From Schaalia sp. 19OD2882 (lineage in GTDB: Bacteria; Actinomycetota; Actinomycetes; Actinomycetales; Actinomycetaceae), in the NCBI RefSeq assembly GCF_018986735.1, contig NZ_CP065521.1, positions 1,488,001 to 1,552,000 on the forward strand: a stretch of DNA of 64,000 bases. The letters run 5' to 3'. The notes under the pieces were generated by a model. It was given only the letters and a program-made list of their open reading frames with translations. It had not been told where the DNA came from and ran no database searches. Shown piece by piece: positions 25,929 through 35,488 of the stretch (its first letter is position 1; each line of letters begins with the position of its first letter). The position numbers and the translations under genes were made by a program.

Positions 25929-28900
25929 TCAGTGCTTCGCGACCGCCACTGCCAGCTTGCCGTCAGCGGCCTCGACAACCTCCAAGGAGACCGACAGGGT
26001 CTCCTTGGCGATCATCTCGCTCCACGTGCGCACGGCCTCGACCCGGTCGGAGGGAACCGCAAGGCCCAGGTCGATACGGTCGGCCACGTGCAGACCCGCG
26101 TTCTTGCGTTCGTCCTGGACGGCACGCACCACGTCACGGGCGTAGCCCTCGGCCTCCAACTCGGGGGTCAGTTCCGTGTCCAGGGCGACGATGGCGCCCG
26201 AGGCCAGCACCTGAGCCACCTGGCCCTCGGCGGCATCGACCTTCGTCACCAAGGAGAACTGGTCACCCGAGAGCGCCACCGGAACGCCGTCGACCTCGAC
26301 ACCCGGGAAGACGACACTCGACGCGTCCTCGCTGACCTCCCACGCGCCCGATTTCTGGGCGGCGAAGAGCGCCGAGGTGACCTTGCGCACCGCAGGCGTG
26401 AATGCCCTCGGGTTCAAGGACAGCTCGGTGGAGACGGCCATGCCCGACTCCTGCGGGGTCAGGAAGGTCACCGACTTGACGTTGACCTCCGAGGCCACCA
26501 GATCCACACTGACGGACAGGGCCTGGGCGGCGGGCGAAACCACCTGCATGGCAGCCAGCGGCTGGCGCACGCGCAGCGAGTTCGTCTTGCGCAGGGCGTG
26601 GGCGCCGGAGACCACCTGACGCACCTCGTCCAAGCGGGCCACCAGTGCGTCGTCCGCGCAGGTCTCGGGCAGAACCGGCCAGTCGACCAGGTGCACCGAC
26701 TCCTCGCCGGTCAAGCCGCGCCAGATCTCCTCCGACAGCAGCGGCAGCAGGGGCGCCACCACCTCCATGAGGGTCACCAGGGCCGTGTACAGCGTGTCGA
26801 AGGCGTCGGCGTCCTCGTCCCAGAAACGCTGACGCTGGGTGCGCACGTACCAGTTCGTCAGCACCTCGAGGTGCTCACGCACCCGGTCGCATGCCCCGCC
26901 GATCTCGTAGACGTCCAACAGCTCGCGCACGTCGTCAGCCAGGCTGCGCGTGTGGGCCAGCAGATAGCGGTCCATCTCCGGCAGGGCGGCCACCCGCACC
27001 GCATCGAAGAGATCCAGTCGAGAGGCCTCGTACCCCGCTCCCCCGTTCGCGGCGCCCGCGTACAGGGAGAAGAAATACCAGGTGTTCCACACCGGCAACA
27101 GCACCTGCCGCACGGTGTCACGGATGGCGTCCTCCGTCACCATGAGATTGCCGCCGCGCACCACGGGCGAGGCCATGAGGAACCACCGCATGGCATCCGA
27201 CCCGTAGGTGGCGAAGACCTCCGACACATCCGGGTAGTTGCGCAGCGACTTGCTCATCTTGCGTCCGTCATCACCCAGGACGATCCCGTGGGAGACGCAA
27301 TTCGTGAAGGCCGGCCGGTCGAACAGGGCCGTGGCCAGCACGTGCAAGGTGTAGAACCAGCCGCGGGTCTGGCCGATGTACTCGACGATGAAATCACCCG
27401 GGTAGTGCGACTCGAACCACTCGGTGTTCTCGAAGGGGTAGTGCACTTGGGCGAAGGGCATCGACCCGGACTCGAACCAGCAGTCCAGCACGTCCGGGAT
27501 GCGCCGCATCATCGACTTGCCCGTCGGGTCGTCCGGGTTGGGCCGCACCAAGGTGTCGATGAAGGGTCGGTGCAGATCCTTGACCTCGACCCCGAAGTCA
27601 CGCTCCAGCTCTGCGAAGGAGCCGTACACATCCGTACGCGGGTGGGCCGGGTCGTCGCTCACCCACACGGGGATGGGCGCACCCCAGAAGCGGTTGCGCG
27701 AGATCGACCAGTCGCGGGCTCCGGCCAGCCAGTGGCCGAAGATGCCGTCCTTGGTGTGCTCTGGCACCCACGTGATCTCCTGGTTGAGCTCCACCATGCG
27801 GTCCCGGAACGCCGTGACCTTGACGAACCATGACCCGACGGCCTTGTAGATGAGGGGCTTTCGGCATCGCCAGCAGTGCGGGTAGCTGTGCACGTAGGAC
27901 TTGCGCTGGACCAGGACTGCGCGCCGTGAGGCGTCCACGCGCGCCAGCGGCCCGCTGCCGTCACGCAGGTCCGTGATGATCGGCTTGTTCGCGTCGAAGA
28001 CGTGCATGCCGGCGTAGTCGTGCACTTCGGAGGTGAAACAGGCGCCGTCGTCCACAGGGATCACGGGAAGGATGCCGCGCTCCTGACAGACGAACATGTC
28101 CTCTTCACCGAAGGCGGGGGCGATGTGGACCAGGCCGGTCCCGTCCTCGGTGGACACGTAGTCGCCGGGGATGATCGTCCAGCCGTCGGGTCCGGGGGCC
28201 GCGCCCACAGCCCGGTGTTCGGCGTCGTCGAAGTAGTCGAAGATCGGGTGGTAGCGGCGCCCGGCCAGCTCCGTCCCCTTGAGGCGTGCCAGGACCTCGG
28301 GGCTCTGTCCCAGTTCCTTGGCATATGCGCCAAGGCGCGCCTCGGCCAGGACCACGTCCTGTCCGGCCACGGGCGAGTCCATGTCGGCGGCCACACGCAC
28401 GACGACGTAGTCGATGTCCGGCCCCACGGCCACCGCCAGGTTCGAGGGCAAGGTCCACGGGGTCGTCGTCCAGATGAGCACCAGTTCACCCACCTCGGCC
28501 CCGGCCAGCAGCGGCTCGGTCAAGCGCATGCCGACGGTGACGGTGTCATCCTGCTTGTCCTGGTAGACATCGTCATCCATCTTGAGTTCGTGGTTGCTCA
28601 GTGGCGTGCGGTCGTGCCAGCAGTAGGGCAGGACGCGGTGCCCCTGGTAGGCCAGGCCCTTGTCGTACAGGGTCTTGAACGCCCAGATGACGGACTCCAT
28701 GTAGTCCGGGTCCAAGGTCTTGTAGTCGTTGCGGAAGTCGACCCAACGCGCCTGGCAGGTGACGTAGTCCTCCCATTCACTGGTGTAGCGCAGCACGGAG
28801 GAACGGCAGGCGTCGTTGAATGCGCCGATTCCGAGTCCCCCTTCGCGGGTGATCTCGGTGACGTCGTCGATCTGGAGGATCCGCTGGGCTTCGAGTTCGG

Positions 28901-29234
28901 CGGGCAGGCCGTGCGTGTCCCATCCGAAGCGGCGTTCCACCCGGTGGCCCTTCATCGTCTGGTAGCGCCCGACGACGTCCTTGACATAGCCGGTCAGCAG
29001 GTGCCCGTAGTGCGGCAGGCCGTTGGCGAAGGGCGGGCCGTCGTAGAAGACGAACTCATTCGAGCCGCAAGTGCCGGCATCGCGCATTTCGACGGAGCGG
29101 CGGAAGGTGTCGTCGGCGGCCCAGAAGGCCAAGGTGGAGCGTTCAAGGGACGGGAAGGAGGGACTGGCCTCGACCTCGGTGTCCCTGTGGCGGGGGTATG
29201 CGCCGCGCTTGGGGGCGGGGGTGCTCTGTGTCAT
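25929..29234 (-). CDS. ileS: Isoleucyl-tRNA synthetase
   Basis: Charges tRNA-Ile. 1101 aa, complete. The class I HIGH-type motif is [10 protein letters not shown] (H75-H78) and the KMSKS loop is [12 protein letters not shown] near residue 660. The editing domain, anticodon-binding helices and long C-terminal domain are all present. The [14 protein letters not shown] segment places it with the eukaryote-like/type 2 IleRS found in actinobacteria, a group that includes mupirocin-tolerant enzymes; tolerance here is not shown. ATG 29234 is preceded by GAGGACACG and by a T-box leader. Confidence 0.97.
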   Translation of the reverse strand: MTQSTPAPKRGAYPRHRDTEVEASPSFPSLERSTLAFWAADDTFRRSVEMRDAGTCGSNEFVFYDGPPFANGLPHYGHLLTGYVKDVVGRYQTMKGHRVERRFGWDTHGLPAELEAQRILQIDDVTEITREGGLGIGAFNDACRSSVLRYTSEWEDYVTCQARWVDFRNDYKTLDPDYMESVIWAFKTLYDKGLAYQGHRVLPYCWHDRTPLSNHELKMDDDVYQDKQDDTVTVGMRLTEPLLAGAEVGELVLIWTTTPWTLPSNLAVAVGPDIDYVVVRVAADMDSPVAGQDVVLAEARLGAYAKELGQSPEVLARLKGTELAGRRYHPIFDYFDDAEHRAVGAAPGPDGWTIIPGDYVSTEDGTGLVHIAPAFGEEDMFVCQERGILPVIPVDDGACFTSEVHDYAGMHVFDANKPIITDLRDGSGPLARVDASRRAVLVQRKSYVHSYPHCWRCRKPLIYKAVGSWFVKVTAFRDRMVELNQEITWVPEHTKDGIFGHWLAGARDWSISRNRFWGAPIPVWVSDDPAHPRTDVYGSFAELERDFGVEVKDLHRPFIDTLVRPNPDDPTGKSMMRRIPDVLDCWFESGSMPFAQVHYPFENTEWFESHYPGDFIVEYIGQTRGWFYTLHVLATALFDRPAFTNCVSHGIVLGDDGRKMSKSLRNYPDVSEVFATYGSDAMRWFLMASPVVRGGNLMVTEDAIRDTVRQVLLPVWNTWYFFSLYAGAANGGAGYEASRLDLFDAVRVAALPEMDRYLLAHTRSLADDVRELLDVYEIGGACDRVREHLEVLTNWYVRTQRQRFWDEDADAFDTLYTALVTLMEVVAPLLPLLSEEIWRGLTGEESVHLVDWPVLPETCADDALVARLDEVRQVVSGAHALRKTNSLRVRQPLAAMQVVSPAAQALSVSVDLVASEVNVKSVTFLTPQESGMAVSTELSLNPRAFTPAVRKVTSALFAAQKSGAWEVSEDASSVVFPGVEVDGVPVALSGDQFSLVTKVDAAEGQVAQVLASGAIVALDTELTPELEAEGYARDVVRAVQDERKNAGLHVADRIDLGLAVPSDRVEAVRTWSEMIAKETLSVSLEVVEAADGKLAVAVAKH

Positions 29235-29249
29235 CGTGTCCTCGCGTGG

Positions 29250-29455
29250 ATCGTCTCCCGTTCACAGGGACGAGTCCCGACCTCGTCGGTTCCCGCGGTA
29301 CCACCCCGCTTGCCCTGTCCTCTCCCGAGGGCGGGGCCGCTTGATTGGAGGCTGTGTCGGGCCCACCCGTCCGGTTCTAGTGGGGGCCGGGCACCTTACC
29401 CGGCCCTGTTCTTCCGGAGACTCCCCGGTGATGTCCCCGCACGGGGCCGGATCGA
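29250..29455 (-). promoter_or_regulatory. T-box riboswitch of ileS
   Basis: The minus strand carries the invariant T-box core GGGGTGGTACCGCGG (29307-29293), which pairs with the 3' NCCA end of uncharged tRNA. Upstream, a short stem I has ATC (29432-29430) in GGGGACATCACCGGGG, the isoleucine specifier. The short stem I and the closeness to the ribosome binding site match actinobacterial ileS T-boxes, which act on translation initiation rather than transcription termination. Uncharged tRNA-Ile should expose the ribosome binding site. Confidence 0.9.
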
Positions 29456-29467
29456 CGTCGTGCGCCC

Positions 29468-29495
29468 ACTGTAGCCCTTTGGAGCGACCGGTCAC
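29468..29495 (-). promoter_or_regulatory. Probable promoter of ileS
   Basis: Minus-strand GTGACC (29495-29490), 16-nt spacer, TACAGT (29473-29468), placing the transcription start about 29460, just before the T-box stem I. Confidence 0.4.
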
Positions 29496-29615
29496 GCATC
29501 AGGGCGAGTGCTCTTGGACTCACTTGCGATCCGATCCTCGCGGGCACGGCGGTGACGCGCTGCCCGAGGGCGACCTCCCGGTTCTCCCAAGGGGCCATGC
29601 GGGTGCCAGATGCGA

Positions 29616-29650
29616 CGAGGGCGTGACCCGCGCATTGGGTCGCGCCCTCG
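29616..29650 (-). terminator. Terminator after the DUF4349 gene
   Basis: CGAGGGCGTGACCC (29616-29629) pairs with GGGTCGCGCCCTCG (29637-29650), 14 bp with one G-U, 7-nt loop, 10 nt after the stop codon. Confidence 0.6.
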
Positions 29651-29659
29651 ACGCACAGG

Positions 29660-30742
29660 TCACTGGGTCGGCGAGGACTCCCCGGAGTCAGCGGGGGTGG
29701 GTGCGGGCTGAGCCGGCGGTACGACTTGAGCCGCCGGCGCGGGCGCCCCCGCCCCGATGGTCTGCACCCCTTGGGGCCCACCCGGCGCCGGGTCGACCGG
29801 CGTCATCGGGGCCGATCCGGGCACGGCCCCGGGGGTGAGTGGGGTGGGCGATGCTTCAAGGGCCGCCTGGGTGACGCGGCGACGAGCGCGCCGGCGCGAC
29901 CAAGCCGCAAGCGGGCCGACGATCACCGCCAGTACCACCAGCCACGGAGCCAGCATGACCAAGCCTTCGATGAGTGTTCCCATGGAGCTGCTGAAGGAGT
30001 CCCAGGATCGTTGGAAAATGTTGCGGTCCGGGTCGCCGGGGCGCACCTCACCCGTGAAGGAGACGATCAGAGTCGACATGGCGATCTGGTCCGACAGATA
30101 GGTCTTCTGCGCCTTGAGGGAGTCGAGTTCGGCCTGACGGGTGGCCAGTTCCTTTTCGACCTCGAGCAGTTCCGTGGTGGTCTTGGCTCCAGCCATGAAC
30201 TCCTTGAGGCGCGCGATCGAACCTTCGAGGGCTTCGATGCGGGCATCGAGGTCTGCCACCTGTGCGCCGACCTCTTGTGCGTTGGTCGACTGTTCGACAA
30301 TGGTCCCGACCTGCCGCAGGTGGTCGATGAGGGTGTCGTAGGTCTGTGCGGGAACCCGCGCGGTCAGGCTGGCCGTCGCGCGTGAGTCACTGCCGTACAC
30401 ATTGGTGGAATCGACCCTGCCTCCATTGTCGGCCACCCACTGGGCGACCTCGGCCATGGCGGATTGGGGCGAGTCGACTCGCACGGAGGCCGAACCGGTG
30501 ACGACCACTGCGCGTTCCTTGACGGCAGCCCCGGGCTCTGCAGGCGTGGAACCGCCGGCGGCCTCGTCCTGAACCGTGGTGCCACCGGCGGGCTCGGGCC
30601 TGAGGGTGCGATCTTCGCTCGCAGTGGATGGAGAGGACGTGTTGGTCGACTCCAATCGTTCATTCGTGGGGCCGAAGACCCCGCCGCACCCCGACAGGAC
30701 GAAGGCCACGGCCAGTGCCGCTGCGGCAAGTCTTGCGCGCAT
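29660..30742 (-). CDS. DUF4349 lipoprotein with C-terminal membrane helix
   Basis: 360 aa. Signal peptide with lipobox LSGCGG (Cys ~19). The central DUF4349 domain (about 75-235) has VTGSASVRVDSP, RVPAQTYDTLIDHLRQVG and a coiled-coil (LEGSIARLKEFMAG through LKAQKTYLSDQIA). A membrane helix follows (about 255-280, LVMLAPWLVVLAVIVGPLAA), then a Pro/Ala-rich tail. ATG 30742 with GGAG upstream. The family is widespread in actinobacteria and Bacteroidetes; function unknown. It diverges from trpL-trpB. Confidence 0.85.
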   Translation of the reverse strand: MRARLAAAALAVAFVLSGCGGVFGPTNERLESTNTSSPSTASEDRTLRPEPAGGTTVQDEAAGGSTPAEPGAAVKERAVVVTGSASVRVDSPQSAMAEVAQWVADNGGRVDSTNVYGSDSRATASLTARVPAQTYDTLIDHLRQVGTIVEQSTNAQEVGAQVADLDARIEALEGSIARLKEFMAGAKTTTELLEVEKELATRQAELDSLKAQKTYLSDQIAMSTLIVSFTGEVRPGDPDRNIFQRSWDSFSSSMGTLIEGLVMLAPWLVVLAVIVGPLAAWSRRRARRRVTQAALEASPTPLTPGAVPGSAPMTPVDPAPGGPQGVQTIGAGAPAPAAQVVPPAQPAPTPADSGESSPTQ

Positions 30743-31065
30743 ACGCGTCTCCTTTCAGCTTCCGGGGGCCGCGCCCCTTCATGCTCACCAGAGTGACCGA
30801 GGTCTCGGACTCCCTCAACCGCAGGAGGCCCTTGTTGCCACTCCGTGACCTATTCGGAACTGTCCCGGGATCACCGGCCGCCCCACGCATCGCACACGAT
30901 TCCGGCGGTCGCAGCGGCCACCACACACCCAAGACCCCGGAATTCCGCCACTGTCGCCAGCGGCGCGAAGCACCGATGACCCACATTGTGTGCGCAATGG
31001 GCGGCGGGGGCGGCCCGGCCCTGCCATCCGCATGGCGGACACCCGGTGCCGCCGGTCCCACTCAC
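30743..31065. other. Divergent intergenic region between the DUF4349 gene and trpL
   Basis: About 320 bp, G+C-rich. Open frames crossing it have no ribosome binding site and unnatural composition. Apart from the promoters that must lie here I see nothing definable. Confidence 0.4.
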
Positions 31066-31070
31066 ATGCG

Positions 31071-31083
31071 TATGGTGAGTGCC
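31071..31083 (+). promoter_or_regulatory. Leaderless promoter of the trp leader
   Basis: TATGGT (31071-31076) ends 7 nt before ATG 31084, so the leader peptide start codon is probably the 5' end of the mRNA. No convincing -35. Confidence 0.5.
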
Positions 31084-31128
31084 ATGACGACCTGCACAGT
31101 TCGCTCCTGGTGGCTCACCTGTCGGTGA
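31084..31128 (+). CDS. trpL: trp operon leader peptide with tandem Trp codons
   Basis: Fourteen codons, [14 protein letters not shown], with TGG TGG at codons 9-10 and stop TGA. It lies 115 nt before trpB and is followed by mutually exclusive hairpins (next entry). Tandem Trp codons followed by an attenuator are the hallmark of ribosome-mediated control by charged tRNA-Trp. Another in-frame ATG at 31066 would lengthen it by 6 residues. Confidence 0.75.
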   Translation: MTTCTVRSWWLTCR

Positions 31129-31180
31129 GCCCCTCGTCGTCACACCCGTTGAGCGCTCGCCACCGATGGCGGGCGCTTCG
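31112..31180 (+). promoter_or_regulatory. Transcription attenuator of trpB
   Basis: Pause hairpin GGCTCACC/GGTGAGCC (about 31111-31130) overlaps the end of the leader peptide. The putative terminator is AGCGCTCGCCA (31152-31162), loop CCGA, TGGCGGGCGCT (31167-31177), followed by TCGTCGT. Stalling at the Trp codons would disturb the first hairpin. I did not find an unambiguous antiterminator by eye. Confidence 0.6.
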
Positions 31181-31243
31181 TCGTGCAGGGCCCGCCCCGG
31201 ACCGGAGAACCGGAGAGCACCGAACCACCCCGGAGGCCCAGAC

Positions 31244-32569
31244 ATGACCACCTCGACATCCACCGATCCTCGAATGACAGGCGCCGCCCCCACTGCGGGC
31301 CACATCCCCACCGGAAACATCGACGGACTTGAGGCCCCGACTCCGCGCAAGACCCTCCTTCCCGCCTGGTTCGGTCGATTCGGAGGTCAGGAGGTCCCCG
31401 ACTTCCTCCTCCCGGCTCTCGACGAACTTGAAGCCGCCTACGTCGACGCCATGGGCGACCCGGCATTCCACCAGGAACTCGACGAGCTCCGCCGGAGTTT
31501 CCTGGGGAGAGAGACTCCCCTCTTCGAGTGTCACAACCTGCCCCTGGGAGGTGGCGCCCGAATCATCCTCAAACGTGAGGACTTGGCGCACGGGGGTGCG
31601 CACAAGGGCAACAACGTCCTCGGTCAGGCCCTCCTGGCCAAGAGGATGGGAAAGACGCGCCTCATTGCGGAAACGGGCGCGGGACAGCACGGAACCGCCA
31701 CCGCCATGGTCGCGGCTCTGCTGGGCATGGAATGCGTGATCCACATGGGAGCCCACGACGTGGCCCGTCAAAGGCCCAATGTCGAACGCATGGAACTCAT
31801 GGGCGCCACCGTGGTCCCGGTGACCCGCGGCAGCGCCGGACTCAAGGACGCAATCGACGTGGCGTTGGAGGAATGGTGTTCGCGCCTGGAGGACACTTTC
31901 TACCTTCTGGGCTCTGCGGCAGGACCCCACCCATTCCCCACCATCGTCCGCGAGTTCCAAGCGGTGATCTCCCGGGAATCGCGCGCCCAGTTCCTGCAAA
32001 CCTTCGGTCGTCTGCCTGATGCGGTCATCGCCGCCGTGGGAGGCGGCTCGAACGCGATCGGGGCCTTCGCACACTACCTGGACGATGCCGAGGTGGAGTT
32101 GATCGGAGTGGAGCCCGCTGGCAAGGGACTGGACTCGGGTCAGCACGGCGCGCCGATCTGCGCCGGCCGGGTCGGCCTGCTGCACGGGATGCGTTCCTTC
32201 GTCATGCTGGGCGAGGACGGGCAGGTCATCGCCTCCCACTCGATCTCGGCGGGCCTGGACTACCCGTCGGTGGGGCCCGAGCACGCCATGTTGGCCGAGT
32301 CCGGACGCGTGCACTACGTGGGCATCACGGATGAGGAGGCCCTGGACGCCTTCAAGGCGCTGAGTCGCCACGAGGGGATCATCCCGGCGTTGGAGTCCTC
32401 CCACGCCTTGGCGCATGCCCTGAAGATCGCATGTGAGCACCGACGGGCCGGCGCGGCCAAGGCAGATGTGTCCACAACCGGCCTCCCGGATGCCGACACT
32501 CCCCTGCTGCTGGTCAACCTGTCCGGCCGTGGCGACAAGGACATGGAACAGGTCGCCCACCTGCTGTGA
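31244..32569 (+). CDS. trpB: Tryptophan synthase beta chain
   Basis: PLP enzyme that condenses indole with serine to give tryptophan. 441 aa. PLP lysine K121 in [11 protein letters not shown], the phosphate-binding loop VGGGSNAIG and the [10 protein letters not shown] and [11 protein letters not shown] ends are conserved. The sequence is close to the enterobacterial type of TrpB, in line with reported acquisition of trp genes by some actinobacteria. About 30 extra residues precede the core. ATG 31244 has GGAGG 9 nt upstream. No trpA or other trp gene is adjacent; the next gene is arfB. Confidence 0.95.
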   Translation: MTTSTSTDPRMTGAAPTAGHIPTGNIDGLEAPTPRKTLLPAWFGRFGGQEVPDFLLPALDELEAAYVDAMGDPAFHQELDELRRSFLGRETPLFECHNLPLGGGARIILKREDLAHGGAHKGNNVLGQALLAKRMGKTRLIAETGAGQHGTATAMVAALLGMECVIHMGAHDVARQRPNVERMELMGATVVPVTRGSAGLKDAIDVALEEWCSRLEDTFYLLGSAAGPHPFPTIVREFQAVISRESRAQFLQTFGRLPDAVIAAVGGGSNAIGAFAHYLDDAEVELIGVEPAGKGLDSGQHGAPICAGRVGLLHGMRSFVMLGEDGQVIASHSISAGLDYPSVGPEHAMLAESGRVHYVGITDEEALDAFKALSRHEGIIPALESSHALAHALKIACEHRRAGAAKADVSTTGLPDADTPLLLVNLSGRGDKDMEQVAHLL

Positions 32570-32624
32570 GGAGGTGCTTGCTCCGGGTCGACACTGCTGT
32601 GGCGAAGGGCGCACACTGCTCTTC

Positions 32625-33065
32625 ATGGAGGATCTGCGCATCGACCCGGGGCCGGGCTGCCCGGAGGGCCTGGTGCTGCCCGCCGGCGAATTGGTCGAAC
32701 GTTTCTCCCATTCGTCGGGCCCGGGCGGACAAGGGGTCAACACCTCGGATTCGCGCGTCCAGCTCTCCTTCGACGTGGCCCGGACCCGCGCCCTCGACGA
32801 CCGTCAGAGACAACGCGCATTGGCCGCCCTCAAGGACCGCCTGGTGGACGGCGTCCTGATGGTCAGCGCGCAGGAGAACCGATCCCAGTACGCCAACCGT
32901 AGGGCCGCCCGTGAACGTCTGTCGGCTCTGCTGCGGGCCGGCATCGCCCCCACCGTCGCACGTCGGGCGACCAAGCGGACCAAGGCGTCGACGCTGCGCC
33001 GTCTCCATGCCAAACGCATGCGGTCAGACCTCAAGGCCCAACGGCGCCGACCGAGCGCCGACTAG
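32625..33065 (+). CDS. arfB: Alternative ribosome-rescue factor ArfB-like (class I release factor domain)
   Basis: 146 aa. The GGQ loop (SSGPGGQGVNT, Q36) of release factors is present without a codon-recognition domain. A basic C-terminal tail (LRRLHAKRMRSDLKAQRRR) is the part that enters the empty mRNA channel in ArfB/YaeJ. It hydrolyses peptidyl-tRNA on stalled ribosomes. ATG 32625 has no clear ribosome binding site but CACACT ends 7 nt upstream. The stop overlaps the convergent small membrane protein gene by 4 nt. Confidence 0.85.
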   Translation: MEDLRIDPGPGCPEGLVLPAGELVERFSHSSGPGGQGVNTSDSRVQLSFDVARTRALDDRQRQRALAALKDRLVDGVLMVSAQENRSQYANRRAARERLSALLRAGIAPTVARRATKRTKASTLRRLHAKRMRSDLKAQRRRPSAD

Positions 33066-33421
33066 CCCACGCCCGGCCGAGAAGGCTCCGAGGCGGGGGC
33101 GTTCGGGGGCGCCTCCCCAAGCCTCACAAGAGCGCCCGTGTCGACCTCGAGGAGTGTCTGCGCGCTTTCCTGGGGCCTCGGAGGAGCGCCGGAATCGACC
33201 TCGAGCACGCGGCTCGCACACGCCTGCGCCTCCTGGGAGACGTGCGAATCACCCGTCACGAAGATCTCACTGATCGCACTGAAAGCCGACCCCGACGAGG
33301 ACGAGGACCTGCGCCGCCAGTAGACCCATCCCTTGGCCTCCGCCCACAGGGCAAGCCTGTCAAGGACGAAGACCCCCACGGCGACCAGCGCGATGACCAG
33401 AAGGATCCGAGCAGCCGACAT
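33062..33421 (-). CDS. Small membrane protein (DUF6191-like, tentative)
   Basis: 119 aa. N-terminal helix (ILLVIALVAVGVFVLDRLAL, about 6-25), a basic Ser-rich stretch, then two repeated phrases VLEVDSGAPPRPQ and LLEVDTGALVRLG. The topology and the E-V-D-S/T-G phrases resemble actinobacterial DUF6191-type proteins, but I am not sure of the family. ATG 33421 with GGAAGG 8 nt upstream. Function unknown. Confidence 0.55.
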   Translation of the reverse strand: MSAARILLVIALVAVGVFVLDRLALWAEAKGWVYWRRRSSSSSGSAFSAISEIFVTGDSHVSQEAQACASRVLEVDSGAPPRPQESAQTLLEVDTGALVRLGEAPPNAPASEPSRPGVG

Positions 33422-33424
33422 GGC

Positions 33425-34198
33425 TCAGACCTTCCGGTGCACCAGCGTGTTCGTCGCCTGGGCGACCGGTCGCACGACCATCAGGTCGATGTTCACGTGC
33501 TGCGGGCGCTCCAGCGCCCACACGATGGCCTCGGCGACGTCCTCGGCGACCAGAGGCTCGGCCACGCCCTCGTACACCTTGTCGGCGGCTTCGGGCGAAC
33601 CCAGCCTGTTGAGCGAGAACTCCTCGGTGCGCACCATTCCTGGCGCGATCTCCACGATGCGCACCGGTTCACCGACCAGCTCCTGACGAAGCGTGTTGCC
33701 GATGATCCGCTCGGCGTGTTTGGCGGCCACGTACCCGGCGCCACCGGGATAGGTGTCGTGTGCAGCGGTGGAGGTCAGGAACAGGACGTCGCCGCCCCGC
33801 TCGCGCATGCCGGGCAGGAAGGCGCGTGTCGTGCGCAGGGCCGTCATGACATTGCGTTCATACATCTGCTGCCACAGTGCCACCTCCGCGTCGGCCACCC
33901 GGTCCACTCCCAGCGCTCCCCCGGCATTGTTGACGAGGGCGTCGACGTGGCCGCCTGCCAGCACCTCGCGCGCCATGGCGTCCACTTCGTCCTGCACGGT
34001 CAGGTCTGCGGCGAACCACTCGCAGCCCGTCTCCTTGGCCAGGGCGATCAGGCGTTCGGCGCGTCGTGCGACGGCGACCACGTGCCAGCCGTGCGCACGC
34101 AGGAGACGGACGGTGGCCTCACCGATTCCGGTGGAGGCGCCGGTGACGACCGCGCGTCGGGGAAGGGTTTGGGGGCCGGAGGCTGCAGTGGTGTCCAT
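33425..34198 (-). CDS. Short-chain dehydrogenase/reductase
   Basis: 257 aa, cytoplasmic NAD(P)-dependent oxidoreductase. Cofactor loop TGASTGIG, NNAG motif, and catalytic Ser/Tyr/Lys with YVAAK (in GGAGYVAAKHAE) are intact. RR after the second strand (VARRAERL) suggests NADP. Overall similarity is to the YdfG/serine-3-dehydrogenase group acting on 3-hydroxy acids, but the substrate is not certain. ATG 34198 is preceded by GACAAT and 6 nt, pointing to a leaderless transcript. Confidence 0.82.
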   Translation of the reverse strand: MDTTAASGPQTLPRRAVVTGASTGIGEATVRLLRAHGWHVVAVARRAERLIALAKETGCEWFAADLTVQDEVDAMAREVLAGGHVDALVNNAGGALGVDRVADAEVALWQQMYERNVMTALRTTRAFLPGMRERGGDVLFLTSTAAHDTYPGGAGYVAAKHAERIIGNTLRQELVGEPVRIVEIAPGMVRTEEFSLNRLGSPEAADKVYEGVAEPLVAEDVAEAIVWALERPQHVNIDLMVVRPVAQATNTLVHRKV

Positions 34199-34219
34199 TC
34201 CCCCATTGTCCCTCACGGC

Positions 34220-35488
34220 TCACCCGTTGGGCAGACCGTAGGCCCTGTGGATCAGCCAGATCGGGTGGACGACATTGGCGCCCGTGGCCGTGCGCAACTG
34301 CCATCGGCAGGTCTCGGTGTCGCAGGCCGCCAGTTCGGCGTTGACCTGTTTGATGAAGTCGAAGACCGGTTTGCCGACCGCCTGCGCGATGTCGTACTTC
34401 TCCTTCTTCAGGCCATAGGTGCCGGCGATGCCGCAGCACGGCTGGTTCGACTCGACCACTTCGACACCGGGGACCAACTGCATGAGCTCAATGGCGGGCA
34501 TGCCCATGCCGGTGGATTTCAACTGGCAGGGGGCGTGATACGGGATGGTCACGTCGATGCGCCGGAAATTGAGGTCGAGTTCTCCGGCGTCGTACAGGTC
34601 CATGAGGAACTCGCAGATGTCGCGGGTGCGCACGGACACGTCCTTGAGTTCAGGGGTGTCGATGCCCAGGATCTCGTGGGCCTCGTGCTTGAGCATTCCG
34701 CCGCAGGAACCCGACGAGGTGACGATGGGTGCTCCCCTGTTGACGCTTCGCAGGTCGGCGGTCAGGCGGGAGACGTACTTGCGGGCGTCGTCGTACAGGC
34801 CATTGGACTGCAGGGCCAAGCCGCAGCACCCGTGTTTGGGGACCAGGACCTCGTAGCCCAAGTGTTCCAGGACCAGGACGGAGTGGATGGAGGTCTCGAC
34901 TTCGAAGTACTGGCCTGCACACCCGTGGAAGAAGATGACCTGCCCCTTCGTGCCGGAGCTGGGCAGCGGCGTGTGCTTCTTGAACCAGCCTTCGAAGGTG
35001 CGTCCGGCCGCCTTGGGCATGGGGGCGCTGCGGTGGATGCCGACGACGGCCTCGACTGCCAGCCGGATGGGTTTGACGGTCAGCGCCCAGTTCGCGATGG
35101 GAGCCATGGGGGTCATCGCGGCACCCATGAGGGTGGTGCGCGAGATGAGGCGGTCGCGCAAGGGGATGCCGATCTCCTGCTTCATGGCGGTGCGCGCGTG
35201 GTGGTTGATCTCGGCGACCTTGACTCCTTGGGGACACACGAGGGTGCAGGTGCCGCAGGAGGAGCAGTAGTCGATCGAGTGGTCGACGACGACTCCGGGT
35301 TTGCGGTAGCGCTCGCCCTGGGGGCCCACGAACTTGGGTCCGGGGAAGAGGTCGGTGACGCGGGCGACAGGGCACTGGGTCTCACAGATCGTGCACTTCA
35401 CGCAGGCGTCGAGGCTTCCGCGCAGGGCCAGGTGGCCGCCGACGACATCGATGGGATCGGAGTGGGTCATGGACTGTTCGATGGTCAT
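34220..35488 (-). CDS. glpC: Anaerobic glycerol-3-phosphate dehydrogenase subunit C (Fe-S)
   Basis: Membrane-associated electron-transfer subunit that passes electrons from GlpA to the quinone pool. 422 aa. Two 4Fe-4S motifs (CVKCTICETQCPV and CSSCGTCTLVCPQG) precede two CCG domains (HGCCGLALQSNG and QPCCGIAGTYG). ATG 35488 overlaps the glpB stop by 1 nt (TGATG) and has AGGAG at 6 nt. An in-frame GTG one codon upstream is less well placed. Last gene of glpABC. Confidence 0.95.
   Translation of the reverse strand: MTIEQSMTHSDPIDVVGGHLALRGSLDACVKCTICETQCPVARVTDLFPGPKFVGPQGERYRKPGVVVDHSIDYCSSCGTCTLVCPQGVKVAEINHHARTAMKQEIGIPLRDRLISRTTLMGAAMTPMAPIANWALTVKPIRLAVEAVVGIHRSAPMPKAAGRTFEGWFKKHTPLPSSGTKGQVIFFHGCAGQYFEVETSIHSVLVLEHLGYEVLVPKHGCCGLALQSNGLYDDARKYVSRLTADLRSVNRGAPIVTSSGSCGGMLKHEAHEILGIDTPELKDVSVRTRDICEFLMDLYDAGELDLNFRRIDVTIPYHAPCQLKSTGMGMPAIELMQLVPGVEVVESNQPCCGIAGTYGLKKEKYDIAQAVGKPVFDFIKQVNAELAACDTETCRWQLRTATGANVVHPIWLIHRAYGLPNG

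Noticed and set aside
25755..27833. 692-codon plus-strand frame
   Set aside because: Antisense to ileS; passes through repeat cluster 2 without a ribosome binding site.
30628..31128. 166-aa plus frame ending with the Trp leader codons
   Set aside because: Antisense to the DUF4349 N-terminus; only its last 14 codons, from ATG 31084, make sense as the leader peptide.
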